Below are positions 33,849 through 42,375 of a stretch of DNA of 64,000 nucleotides, one piece after another (the first letter of the stretch is position 1; each line of letters begins with the position of its first letter). Position numbers and translations under genes: made by a program. Source of the DNA: Rhizobium albus (GTDB taxonomy: Bacteria > Pseudomonadota > Alphaproteobacteria > Rhizobiales > Rhizobiaceae); contig BSNO01000001.1 of the NCBI GenBank assembly GCA_030160035.1, positions 682,001-746,000 on the forward strand. The letters run 5' to 3'. The notes beneath the pieces were generated by a model, which was not told the origin of the DNA, did no database searches, and saw only the letters and a program-made list of their open reading frames with translations.

Positions 33849-34742
33849 TCAGGCCGTTTCGGTCTTGTACCAGTCGAGAATCTCCGAGCCGGTCATCAGC
33901 GCCACATCGGGATGGCTCAGGATGTGGTCGTAGAGCATTTCGAGATATTTGATCCGGTGCGGCGCGCCGGTGAGGTAGGGGTGGATGGAGATGGCCATCA
34001 CGCGGGCGTTGTCGGCCCCTTCCTGATAGAGCCGGTCGAACTGGTCGACGCCGCGCAGATAGATCTCGTCTGAGCGGTGCCCTTGTACTGCGGTGATGAC
34101 GACGTCGTTGATCTCGACCGAATAGGGCACGGAGACGATCGGGCCCGAGCGGGTCTGCATCGTCACCGGCTGGTCGTCCAGGCACCAGTCGCAGACATAT
34201 TCAATGCCTGCTTCGGCCAGGAGATCGAGCGTGTCTTCTGTCTCGGTAAGGCCGGGACTTTCCCAGCCGCGCAGCGCCTTGCCGGTGAAGGCGCGGATCG
34301 CTTCGACCGTGTCGATGATCGACTGCTTCTGGTCCTCGACCTTGTGCATCGGCCGTTGGATATAGCCGTGGCCGACGAAATCCCAACCGGCGTCCAGCGC
34401 AGCGCGGCAGGCGGGCTCATAGACGCTGAGTGCCGTGCCGTTGACCGCAAAACTTGCCTTCAGCCCCCGGCTCGACAGGGCTTCGAGGAAGCGCCAGAAG
34501 CCCACCCGCATGCCGTATTCGTGCCAGGCCCAGTTGGGGATATCCGGTAGGAGCGGCTGGCCCATGGGCGGCGAGAGGACTGCGCGCGGCATGGCGCCGG
34601 CGGGCGACCAGTTCTCGACATTGACGATCGTCCAGACCGCGACGCGCTTGCCGTCCGGCAGCTTCAGTTTCGGACGCTGCGTGATCGGCTCATAGGGCAG
34701 GCGGCTGCGGATGCGCGCCGCATCGATGATCGGATCGGACAT
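33849..34742 (-). CDS. Polysaccharide-deacetylase-family hydrolase, PuuE-like
   Basis: A 297-aa NodB-fold protein. The order VAVWTIVNVENW, WHEYGMRVGFWRFLEAL, SFAVNGTALSVYEPACRAA, VGHGYIQRPMH, WESPGLTETEDTLDLLAEAG, HPYLTGAPHRI is that of the cytoplasmic group containing PuuE allantoinase and cyclic imide hydrolases. It is not the chitin or peptidoglycan type, since no signal peptide is seen. ATG 34742 has GAAAGG upstream. As the last gene after an importer and an asparaginase, a role in opening a cyclic amide, imide or ureide is plausible. Confidence 0.87.
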   Translation of the reverse strand: MSDPIIDAARIRSRLPYEPITQRPKLKLPDGKRVAVWTIVNVENWSPAGAMPRAVLSPPMGQPLLPDIPNWAWHEYGMRVGFWRFLEALSSRGLKASFAVNGTALSVYEPACRAALDAGWDFVGHGYIQRPMHKVEDQKQSIIDTVEAIRAFTGKALRGWESPGLTETEDTLDLLAEAGIEYVCDWCLDDQPVTMQTRSGPIVSVPYSVEINDVVITAVQGHRSDEIYLRGVDQFDRLYQEGADNARVMAISIHPYLTGAPHRIKYLEMLYDHILSHPDVALMTGSEILDWYKTETA

Positions 34743-34764
34743 GAATGAAGCCTTTCGTGATGGA

Positions 34765-35751
34765 TCAGGCAAAAGCCTTGAAATGCGTCTCGATCTCGTC
34801 GGTGGCGAACCCGGCGCCCAGCAGGCAGGCGAGCAGAAGCCGCGCCTTGTGCGGGGGCAGAAGGCCCGCGGGGATCAGGCCGCGACGGATGAGATCCATT
34901 TCCGAGCCGGCAAAACCATAGCTGTTTTCGAAAACCGTGCCGCCTGGGACTCGGGTTGAAAGCACGACCGGCATCGATCGGGCAAGCGCGTCGAGGCGCT
35001 CCACTATGGCAGCCGGCACATGGCCTGCGCCCATGGCGGCAATGACCGCACCCTGGAACCCGGCATCGGCAAGGGTATCGATCAGGCGGCCATCGTCTCC
35101 GAGCCCGGTCTGGATGATGGCGACCGGCGCTGCTTCCGCGATCGGTAAGGCGGGGCGGGGCAACGTTACCGGGAGGAGGCGCAGCCGGAAGCTCCCTTCC
35201 GTCACGGTGCCGATGGGGCCAAGTCCCGGCGCAGTGAAGGCCGAGGGCAGGCCCGTGTCGGATTTCTGCACGTATCGTGCGGCATGGACTTCGTCATTGA
35301 GCACGACCAGCGTGCCGAGCGACTTCGCCTGGGGCGCTGCCGCAACCGTGACGGCAGCGAGCAAATTGGCATGGCCGTCGGCGCCCGGTGCGGCTGCGCC
35401 CCGCATGGCACCCGTGACGACGATGGCTGGATGGTCCGGGCCGGTCTCGCAGGCGAGATCCAAGAGGAACGACGTTTCGTCGATCGTGTCGGTGCCCTGC
35501 ACGACGACGACGCCATCGGCGCCGTTCGCGCCAGCCGCCGTGACCATGTCGGCCACGGTCGCCATTTGCGCGAAGGTGAGCGATGCGCTTGGCACGAGAA
35601 ACGGCGTGACGACATCGATCTCTGCGACATCGACAAGGGCCGGGACGGCGGCGACCAGATCGTCGCCGCTGACCGACGGCGCAATGCCGCCGGATGCCTG
35701 CGGCACCATGGTGATGGTGCCGCCGAGCACGATGATGGTGACGCGCGGCAT
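34765..35751 (-). CDS. Asparaginase/glutaminase-family amidohydrolase
   Basis: A type I/II asparaginase-fold protein of about 328 aa: N-terminal VTIIVLGGTITM with the first catalytic Thr, VVVVQGTDTIDETSF with the second Thr-Asp pair, VVTGAMRG, and LNDEVHAARYVQK. No signal peptide is present, so it acts in the cytoplasm. ATG 35751 overlaps the stop of the permease gene by one base (TGATG), a strong sign of coupling. In this cluster it probably hydrolyses an open-chain amide produced from the imported compound rather than asparagine itself; that is inference. Confidence 0.9.
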   Translation of the reverse strand: MPRVTIIVLGGTITMVPQASGGIAPSVSGDDLVAAVPALVDVAEIDVVTPFLVPSASLTFAQMATVADMVTAAGANGADGVVVVQGTDTIDETSFLLDLACETGPDHPAIVVTGAMRGAAAPGADGHANLLAAVTVAAAPQAKSLGTLVVLNDEVHAARYVQKSDTGLPSAFTAPGLGPIGTVTEGSFRLRLLPVTLPRPALPIAEAAPVAIIQTGLGDDGRLIDTLADAGFQGAVIAAMGAGHVPAAIVERLDALARSMPVVLSTRVPGGTVFENSYGFAGSEMDLIRRGLIPAGLLPPHKARLLLACLLGAGFATDEIETHFKAFA

Positions 35752-36581
35752 CACTTGCCCTGAGCGTCGGTGCGCCAGAAGATCAGCTTGCGGTCGAGCC
35801 ATTCGAGCAGGAAGTAGCCACCGGCGCCGATCGCCGCGAGGATCACGATGACGGCGAAGACGCGGTCGATGCGCAGCTGGTTCTTGTAGAGTTCGACGAG
35901 ATAGCCGAGGCCTTCGGAAGCGCCGACGAATTCACCGACGATCGCGCCGATGACGGCGAAGGTGAGCGCAGCCTTCACACCGGCGAAGATGACCGGCAAT
36001 GCATGCGGCAGCGACACTTTGCGGAATGTCTGCAGCGGCGTGGCCTTGATGGAGCGCATCAGCTTGCGGGCATCTTCCGGCACGCTTTCCAGGCCGACCA
36101 GCGTGTTGATCAGCACGGGGAAGAACGAGATCACAACGGCCATGACGACCTTGGAGCTCATGCCGAAACCGAACCAGGCGATGAAGAGCGGCGCGAAGAC
36201 GATCTTGGGGATCGCCTGGAAACCGACGACGAACGGGTAGGCAATGCGCTTCGCCGTTGGCCAGACCGCCAATGCGATGCCGAGCGCGAGCCCGATCGAA
36301 GTGCCGAGCACGAAGCCGATGAGGATTTCCGTCAGCGTGACGGAGAAGTGGCGCAGGAAGAAGTCCTGCTGCATGAGCGAGATCAGGGCGCCGACGACGG
36401 CCGAGAAGGATGGCAAAATGATCGGCGAGACGAGGCCCATGCGCGGTGCGAGTTCCCACGCAGCCAGGATCACCACGATGATCGCCAGCGTGTAGAGCTT
36501 GTAGCGCAGTTCCTGGTTGGCGTTCTTATAGGGCGATGCAGCCTTCACCGGCTCGGCATCAAGCGTGACTGTCTTGGCCAT
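35751..36581 (-). CDS. ABC transporter permease (SsuC/TauC/ThiX type)
   Basis: A 276-aa inner-membrane protein with about six helices and the EAA loop DARKLMRSIKATPLQTFRKV, followed by SLPHALPVIFAGVKAALTFA, as in nitrate/sulfonate/pyrimidine importers. ATG 36581 lies inside the end of the ATPase gene (23-bp overlap). It forms the channel for the three-part importer. Confidence 0.92.
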   Translation of the reverse strand: MAKTVTLDAEPVKAASPYKNANQELRYKLYTLAIIVVILAAWELAPRMGLVSPIILPSFSAVVGALISLMQQDFFLRHFSVTLTEILIGFVLGTSIGLALGIALAVWPTAKRIAYPFVVGFQAIPKIVFAPLFIAWFGFGMSSKVVMAVVISFFPVLINTLVGLESVPEDARKLMRSIKATPLQTFRKVSLPHALPVIFAGVKAALTFAVIGAIVGEFVGASEGLGYLVELYKNQLRIDRVFAVIVILAAIGAGGYFLLEWLDRKLIFWRTDAQGK

Positions 36582-37383
36582 GGCCGAGGATTCCTCTGAC
36601 TTTGAAGATGAGATCGGTGAAGGTCTGGCTCTGCATCTGGTCGATCGTGCGCGGGCGCGGCAGCTCGACATCGATGACGCCGGAAACCTTGCCCGGACGG
36701 GGCGTCATGACCACGACGCGGTCGGCCATGAAGACGGCCTCGGTGATGTTGTGCGTGACGAAAAGCACGGTGATGCCTGCCGCCTGCGTGATGCGCATCA
36801 GCTCGAGGTTCATCGCTTCGCGGGTGAATTCGTCGAGCGCGCCGAACGGCTCGTCCATCAGGAGAACATCGGGCTCGTAGGTGAGCGTGCGGGCGAGCGA
36901 CACGCGCTGCTGCATGCCGCCCGAGAGCTGGCGCGGATAGGCGTTCATGAAATCGCGCAGACCGACGGCCTCAAGCACGGTGCGCGCCTTCTGGCGCGTG
37001 GCTTCGCTCTTGGTGCCGAAGACTTCTGCCGGCATCAGCACGTTTTCCTCGACCGTGCGCCACGGCAGGAGAACGGCTGTCTGGAACATGAAGCCCACCT
37101 GGCGGGATGGCTCGTTGATCGCGCGGCCGTTGAGCGTCGCTGCGCCTTCAGTTGCCGGCAGAAGGCCGGCCACCATGTTGAGCAAGGTCGACTTGCCGCA
37201 ACCGCTGGGGCCGACAAAGGAAATGAACTCGCCCTTGCGGATCGTCAGATCGACGCTTTCGAGCGCGATCACCGGACCGGAATCCAAGGTGAATGTCTTG
37301 CCGAGACCTTTGACGTCGATGATGGTTTCGGCAGGCGCCGCTCTTTCGAGCGGCGTCCCGTTGTCGATGCGTGCGGCCATCAT
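36559..37383 (-). CDS. ABC transporter ATP-binding protein (SsuB/TauB type)
   Basis: The 274-aa ATPase has Walker A GPSGCGKST at about 57-65, Q-loop MFQTAVLLPWRTVEENV, signature LSGGMQQRVSLARTL, Walker B VLLMDEPFGALD and the switch His VTHNITEAVFMAD. It lacks a TOBE domain, as usual for this importer class. The start overlaps the binding-protein stop by 4 bp (ATG 37383 or 37380). Confidence 0.94.
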   Translation of the reverse strand: MMAARIDNGTPLERAAPAETIIDVKGLGKTFTLDSGPVIALESVDLTIRKGEFISFVGPSGCGKSTLLNMVAGLLPATEGAATLNGRAINEPSRQVGFMFQTAVLLPWRTVEENVLMPAEVFGTKSEATRQKARTVLEAVGLRDFMNAYPRQLSGGMQQRVSLARTLTYEPDVLLMDEPFGALDEFTREAMNLELMRITQAAGITVLFVTHNITEAVFMADRVVVMTPRPGKVSGVIDVELPRPRTIDQMQSQTFTDLIFKVRGILGHGQDSHA

Positions 37384-38435
37384 TGTGCGGCTTCCACGGC
37401 CGCGCGGTCGAACTCGTTTGCCGCCTCGATCAGCGAGCTGTCGAGCGCAACCGAGAGATCGACGTCGGTCGGCAACGCGCCTTCTTCCTCGGTGCCCTGG
37501 CGCAGGAAGTCGTGATAGGCCTGGAAACCTTCGAGATAATGCGTGCCGAAGGGCTCCTCTGCCAGCGCGGCCGGCGGGGTCTTCAAACGTCGGGCAACTT
37601 CCCAGTTCGGAGCGGCAATCGCTTCGTCCTCGAACTCTTCCCGCCGGATTTCCTTGGCCATGGCGAAGGCGCGCTCGTCATTTGCGGCTGCGTAGACGAC
37701 GCCCTTGGCGACGGCGCGCAGGAAGCCTTCGATCTTGTCCGGATCGCTGGCGAGAAGCTCGGCCGAGACGACAACGCCGTTCGCCGGGAAGTCCTGAGCT
37801 TCCTGCGGCAGGATCGTGACCATGTCGATGCCGCGCGACTGGATCGCGGCGATGTCGAAGAGGCTCGACGAATAGGCATCGACCTGGCCGGATTCGAGCG
37901 CCTGGACGGTCAGTGCCGAGCCGTCGCCGACTGGAATGAGGCTGACGTCTTCGCCTGTCAGGCCGGCTTCTTCGAGGACGGCGCGCACGAGTGGCACTTC
38001 GCCGCCCGAGAGATCGGATACGCCGACGCTCCGGCCCTTGAGGTCCTGGATCGTCGTGATGCCGGATTCAGCGGTGGCGGCCAGCGTGAAGATGTTCGCG
38101 TACTGGTAGGAATAGACCCACTTCAGATCGAAGCCCTGTGCGACGGCGTTGAGGAATGCGCTCGGTGCGGGAAGCGCGGCGTCGGCATTGCCTGCGATGA
38201 CCTGCTGGATGGCCGCGCTCGATCCGCCCGCGTCCTGGAACGACACTTCCAGGCCTTCCTCGGCGAAGAAGCCCAGTTCGTCGGCGATGTAGAAGGGGTG
38301 GAACTGGTTCACGCTCTCGACGGGAAACATGAAGGTGAAGGTTTCCAGATCCTGTGCCGCGGCGAAGGATACGGAAAGCGCAAGCGCTGCGGAAGCGGCG
38401 GCGGTGATGCTGACGGCGCGTAGAGTGTGCAACAT
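37380..38435 (-). CDS. ABC transporter substrate-binding protein (NMT1/ThiY-like)
   Basis: A 351-aa periplasmic protein with a signal peptide (AASAALALSVSFAAA). The fold is typical of sulfonate, nitrate or pyrimidine binding proteins (FHPFYIADELGFFAEEGLEV, GGSSAAIQQVIAGNADAAL, LKGRSVGVSDLSGGEVPLVR). It starts the five-gene operon 38435 to 33849 and faces a GntR regulator. The ligand could be a cyclic amide or ureide if the enzymes after it act on the same compound. Confidence 0.9.
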   Translation of the reverse strand: MLHTLRAVSITAAASAALALSVSFAAAQDLETFTFMFPVESVNQFHPFYIADELGFFAEEGLEVSFQDAGGSSAAIQQVIAGNADAALPAPSAFLNAVAQGFDLKWVYSYQYANIFTLAATAESGITTIQDLKGRSVGVSDLSGGEVPLVRAVLEEAGLTGEDVSLIPVGDGSALTVQALESGQVDAYSSSLFDIAAIQSRGIDMVTILPQEAQDFPANGVVVSAELLASDPDKIEGFLRAVAKGVVYAAANDERAFAMAKEIRREEFEDEAIAAPNWEVARRLKTPPAALAEEPFGTHYLEGFQAYHDFLRQGTEEEGALPTDVDLSVALDSSLIEAANEFDRAAVEAAQ

Positions 38436-38526
38436 GATGATTGATCCTGGCCTCTGGTTTTCGGGTCGATCGCCACGGCTCTGCGTCCGTCTCGTGGAAG
38501 CGATCCTGTGCGGGAAAATCCGCTTG

Positions 38527-38553
38527 TGATCTGACGACTAATATATTAGATCA
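38527..38553. promoter_or_regulatory. Candidate GntR operator with nested inverted repeats
   Basis: TGATCT (38527..38532) and AGATCA (38548..38553) are an exact inverted pair. Overlapping them, CTAATATATTAG (38538..38549) is a perfect 12-bp palindrome. This AT-rich patch lies between the divergent binding-protein operon and the GntR gene. The rest of the 238-bp gap shows nothing else I can name. Confidence 0.5.
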
Positions 38554-38673
38554 CGGATATCAAGATGATTTTTGGGCATGCATCCTTCACGCCTAGAAAT
38601 TGAGCGAGGCGCAGCTGATTGCAAACGTCGTAGCTTTGCTGAACAAAAGACCGTCGGACGAGGAGCCGAATTG

Positions 38674-39417
38674 ATGATCGAACTTTCGCAGGAAGAGGCG
38701 CGGCTGATCAGCCAGCCCATGAGCCGCAAAGACATCGTTCTTGGCCTCATCCGCTCGGCCATCGTCGACGGGCGGCTGCCTGCAGGCATCAAGCTCGATC
38801 AGAACGAAATCGCCGCCACGCTCGGCGTCAGCCGCATGCCTGTTCGCGAGGCACTCAAGCAGTTGCAGGCCGAGGGGCTCGTGGTCGTCTATCCGTATCG
38901 CGGAGTCGAAGTGGCCAGGCTAGACCCGGCCGATATCCGCGAAATGTTTGCCATTCGCGGCTCACTGGAACGTCTTGCGGTCGGCAAGGCGCTGGAAAAT
39001 CTGCGCCCGAAGGATTTTCGGGGCATGCGCGAGACGCTGGAGGCGATGGACCGGCTGATTGACGACGAGAACGCGAACGACAGCTGGCCGGAGCTCAACC
39101 GCAAATTCCACGCCGCAATCAACGATGCCTGCTGCTGGCCGCGCCTCCTCGAAACCATCGACCAGTTCCGCTCGAACGTCGAACGTTATGTGCGGCTCTA
39201 TATCTCGGTGCGTGGGCGCGAACAGTCGCAGCGCGAGCACTGGGATCTGCTGACGGCCTGCGAGCGAAACGATGTCGCGAAAGCGCAGGAAGTCATCGAG
39301 GCCCATTCGCGCAACACGGCGGAATATCTGATCAGCGCGATCGAGATGTCGGAAGCTCAGGCGCGCCGTCAGCCGGCAAATCGTTCCGCAGCCGAAGCTC
39401 TCCGCGGCAAGGCCTAG
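38674..39417 (+). CDS. GntR-family transcriptional regulator, FCD subfamily
   Basis: A 247-aa regulator. The winged helix lies at about 15-75 (LDQNEIAATLGVSRMPVREAL), and the FCD domain at about 90-225 has ENANDSWPELNRKFHAAIN, HWDLLTAC and EVIEAHSRN as metal and ligand residues. ATG 38674 has AGGAG eight bases upstream. It is divergent from the importer-asparaginase operon and is followed 27 bp later by an amidohydrolase, so it probably controls both sides. Confidence 0.93.
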   Translation: MIELSQEEARLISQPMSRKDIVLGLIRSAIVDGRLPAGIKLDQNEIAATLGVSRMPVREALKQLQAEGLVVVYPYRGVEVARLDPADIREMFAIRGSLERLAVGKALENLRPKDFRGMRETLEAMDRLIDDENANDSWPELNRKFHAAINDACCWPRLLETIDQFRSNVERYVRLYISVRGREQSQREHWDLLTACERNDVAKAQEVIEAHSRNTAEYLISAIEMSEAQARRQPANRSAAEALRGKA

Positions 39418-39444
39418 ACCTTTTTACAAACACCAGGGTGACAT

Positions 39445-40461
39445 GTGACAGACACGAGCGAAAACCGCGCGCGCCGGATCGATATCCATGCGCATTATTT
39501 TCCGGAACGCTACATCGCGGCGCTCGAAACCGAGGGCTGCAAGTGCGGTGCCTGTGTGCGGCGCGATCCGCGTGGCACGATCATCGATGTCGGTCCGCTG
39601 CATGCGGGGCCTCTGGAGAAGCGCTTCACCGATCTCGACATGCGCATCGCCGACATGGATCGACAGGGCGTCGACGTCCAGGCGCTGTCGCTCACCCAGC
39701 CGATGGTCTATTTTGCCGATGCGCCGGTGGCGCGGGCGCTGTCCGTCGCCTTCAACGATTCGCTTGTGGAGGCGCATGAGCAGTTTCCCGATCGGCTTGT
39801 GGGCCTTGCGATGATCCCGGCAAACCACGCTGAAGAAGCGCTGGCGGAGCTGGAGCGCGTCAAGGATGCGCCCGGCATGTGCGGCGTTTATATGGGCACG
39901 GCGATCGGCGACTGGGACCTGTCGGATGAGCGGCTGCTGCCAGTATTCGAGCGCATCGAAGCGATGGGCTGGCCGATCTTCCTGCATCCCCTGAAGGTCA
40001 TCGGCATGACCGACCGGCTGAAGCCATATTTTCTGGCAAACCTGCTCGGCAATCCGTTCGATACGGCTGTCGCCGCTGCGCATCTCATCTTCGGCGGCGT
40101 TATGGATCGCTTTCCGAAGCTCGACATCGTTCTGCCGCATGCGGGCGGCGCGTTCTCGTTTCTTGCAGGACGTCTGAACCATGGCTGGGCGATGGGACGG
40201 CCCGAACTGAAGCACATGGAGAACGGCGCGCTCAGCTACCTCAAGCGCTTCCACTATGACACGATTTCCCATTCGGACGCCGGTCTGTCCTTTCTGGTCG
40301 ATCAGGTCGGCGCCAACCGGATCATGCTCGGTTCGGATTATTGCTTCGACATGGGGCACGATGCGCCCGTCGATGTGGTCGATCGGCAGCAGTCCCTGTC
40401 GGACGCCGATCGTCAGGCGGTGCTCGGTGGCACGGCCGAAAGCCTGTTGAAGCTTAAATGA
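39445..40461 (+). CDS. Metal-dependent amidohydrolase (ACMSD/amidohydrolase_2 family)
   Basis: A 338-aa TIM-barrel protein: metal motif DIHAHYFPERY at the N-terminus, IFLHPLKV, LPHAGGAFSFLAGRL, and MLGSDYCFDMGHD with the catalytic Asp. This matches the group with aminocarboxymuconate-semialdehyde decarboxylase and related non-oxidative decarboxylases and hydrolases. The start is GTG 39445. It follows the GntR regulator on the same strand and probably acts in the pathway served by the divergent importer. Decarboxylase or hydrolase activity cannot be told apart here. Confidence 0.88.
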   Translation: MTDTSENRARRIDIHAHYFPERYIAALETEGCKCGACVRRDPRGTIIDVGPLHAGPLEKRFTDLDMRIADMDRQGVDVQALSLTQPMVYFADAPVARALSVAFNDSLVEAHEQFPDRLVGLAMIPANHAEEALAELERVKDAPGMCGVYMGTAIGDWDLSDERLLPVFERIEAMGWPIFLHPLKVIGMTDRLKPYFLANLLGNPFDTAVAAAHLIFGGVMDRFPKLDIVLPHAGGAFSFLAGRLNHGWAMGRPELKHMENGALSYLKRFHYDTISHSDAGLSFLVDQVGANRIMLGSDYCFDMGHDAPVDVVDRQQSLSDADRQAVLGGTAESLLKLK

Positions 40462-40469
40462 TTGGGAGA

Positions 40470-40497
40470 ATGCCGGTCGCCTTCAGGCGGTCGGCAT
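40470..40497. terminator. Bidirectional terminator hairpin over the quiC stop
   Basis: ATGCCGGTCGCCT and AGGCGGTCGGCAT pair at 11 of 13 positions, the other two being GU-type, with loop TC. It sits between two convergent genes and covers the stop codon of the dehydroshikimate dehydratase gene. Confidence 0.65.
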
Positions 40498-42375
40498 GCC
40501 CTTCGGCCGCATGTGACGCTTCTGCGCGGCGATCCGGAACGTCGCGTTCGGGGCACCGTAGCCACGATAGTCTCCACGTCGTTCGATGATCTCGAACAGG
40601 AAGCCTTCGCCCCAGGTGGGAGCGTAGAGCTGAAAAAACTCGCCGGTCTCGTCTCGGTCGTAGAGAATGTTTTCCGTCCTCAACCGGTCGGCAAGTTCGG
40701 GTTCCAGTCCGAAGCGGGCCTCGACGTCGTCGTAGTAGTTCGGTGACAGCGCCAGTGGCGTGAAGCCAGCCCGGCGCAGGGACGCCGCCGTCTCGAAGAT
40801 GTCGTCCGTCGCGAACGCAATGTGCTGCACGCCCGAGCCGAAGCTTTGGGAAATGAAGTGGCCGGCCAGCGTGCGCTGGTTGTCGGCGCCATTCAACGTC
40901 AGGCGCAAGCCGCCGTCATCGGATTCGATTGCCTGGCTGCGCACAACGCCGGCCGGATCGATGACGTCAACCGTCGGGGTTTTGTGGGCACGGAAGATGG
41001 ACGTGTAGAAGAGAAGCCATGACAGCATCTCGCCATGCTCCATGGTCTGGCCGACATGGTCGATGCGGGTGAGGCCGGCGCTGTTCGCCTGCGAAGCGCC
41101 ATCGGCAGGAGCAAAGTCGATGTCCCAGAGCTTGGAGAGATCGGAGTTCCGGTCGAGGAAATAGATCACGCCGCCACCGGCGCCACGGATAGCGGGGATT
41201 TTGAGCTCGCCCGGGCCGACTTCCTGCTCGAACGGTTCCGCGCCGAGTGCACGGGCACGCTCGACCGTTGCCTGCGCATCGTCGGTCCAGAGAGCGAAGG
41301 CGTAGACCGAAGTCCCGTGAATGAGGAAGGAGGAGTGCGCGAAGCCTGAACTGTTGGTGTTGACGACAATGTTGATATCGCCCTGGCGCCACAGCGCGAC
41401 GTCTTTCGAGACGTGCCGGCCGACTTCGGAAAATCCCATCGCGGACAACAGCCGTGCAATGTCGGCCGCGCCCTTCTTGTCCGTTGCGAATTCGACAAAC
41501 GCGACGCCCTCGACGCCGATCGGTGCAGGCATGTCGGGAAGGTCGACCTTCAAAGCGGGCTCGTCGCGCCGGATCCGGTCCATCAGCCAGATGAGCGACC
41601 GATGCCCATCGACGGCGATCGCCCGCGGCGATCCACCGCGGAACTGGTCGTTGAAGATCTCGAGTGACAGGTAGCCGTCATAGCCTGTTGCGGCGACGGC
41701 TGCCATGAAGGCCGGAACGGGCAGGTCGCCTTCGCCCGGCATGTTGCGATAATGACGGCTCCAGTAGAGCAGATCCATGTCGATCGCCGGCGCATCGGCA
41801 AGCTGCACGAAGAAGATCTTGTCCTTCGGAATCGAGCGGATGGATTTCAGATCCGTGCGGCGCGCGAGCGTGTGAAAGGAATCGAGAATGAGGCCGACAT
41901 TGGGGTGATCGGCGCGCCGCACGATTTCCCAGGCGTCGCGGTGGTCGTTGACATGCCGCCCCCAGGCGAGGGCCTCATAGCCGATGCGCAGGCCGCGTCT
42001 CGCGGCACGCGCGCCGAGTGCGGCAAGATCGTCCGCCGCGCGATCGATGCCGCCCATGGCGATTGGCGAAACAGACGAACAAACGAGGATGAGGTCGGTC
42101 CCCAGTTCCTGCATGACGTCGAACTTGCGCTCCGCCCGATCGAATGCGCGGGCGCGTTGCGGCTCCGGCAGTCCCTCGAAATCGCGGAACGGCTGGTAGA
42201 GCGTGATCGCAAGACCGGCATCGGCTGCCATTTTGGCGACATCGCGCGGCGAGCCATCGAAGGCGAGGAAATCGTTCTCGAAAATCTCGATGCCGTCGAA
42301 GCCGGCGCGGGCGATGGCTGCGAGTTTTTCGGTCAGATTGCCGCTGATCGAGACGGTGGCGATCGAGGTTTTCAT
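40483..42375 (-). CDS. quiC: 3-Dehydroshikimate dehydratase fused to an HPPD-like domain
   Basis: A two-domain protein of 630 aa. The N-terminal half (about 1-275) is a sugar-phosphate-isomerase TIM barrel (FDGIEIFENDFLAF, LGLILDSFHTLARR-like, YLSLEIFNDQFRGG) that converts 3-dehydroshikimate to protocatechuate. The C-terminal half (about 290-610) resembles 4-hydroxyphenylpyruvate dioxygenase and keeps a His-His-Glu metal set (LTRIDHVGQTM, GVQHIAFATD, LFEIIERRG). Such fusions (QuiC, QsuB-like) are known from quinate-degrading bacteria; the role of the second domain is unsettled. ATG 42375 overlaps the aroE-type stop by 4 bp. Confidence 0.93.
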   Translation of the reverse strand: MKTSIATVSISGNLTEKLAAIARAGFDGIEIFENDFLAFDGSPRDVAKMAADAGLAITLYQPFRDFEGLPEPQRARAFDRAERKFDVMQELGTDLILVCSSVSPIAMGGIDRAADDLAALGARAARRGLRIGYEALAWGRHVNDHRDAWEIVRRADHPNVGLILDSFHTLARRTDLKSIRSIPKDKIFFVQLADAPAIDMDLLYWSRHYRNMPGEGDLPVPAFMAAVAATGYDGYLSLEIFNDQFRGGSPRAIAVDGHRSLIWLMDRIRRDEPALKVDLPDMPAPIGVEGVAFVEFATDKKGAADIARLLSAMGFSEVGRHVSKDVALWRQGDINIVVNTNSSGFAHSSFLIHGTSVYAFALWTDDAQATVERARALGAEPFEQEVGPGELKIPAIRGAGGGVIYFLDRNSDLSKLWDIDFAPADGASQANSAGLTRIDHVGQTMEHGEMLSWLLFYTSIFRAHKTPTVDVIDPAGVVRSQAIESDDGGLRLTLNGADNQRTLAGHFISQSFGSGVQHIAFATDDIFETAASLRRAGFTPLALSPNYYDDVEARFGLEPELADRLRTENILYDRDETGEFFQLYAPTWGEGFLFEIIERRGDYRGYGAPNATFRIAAQKRHMRPKGMPTA

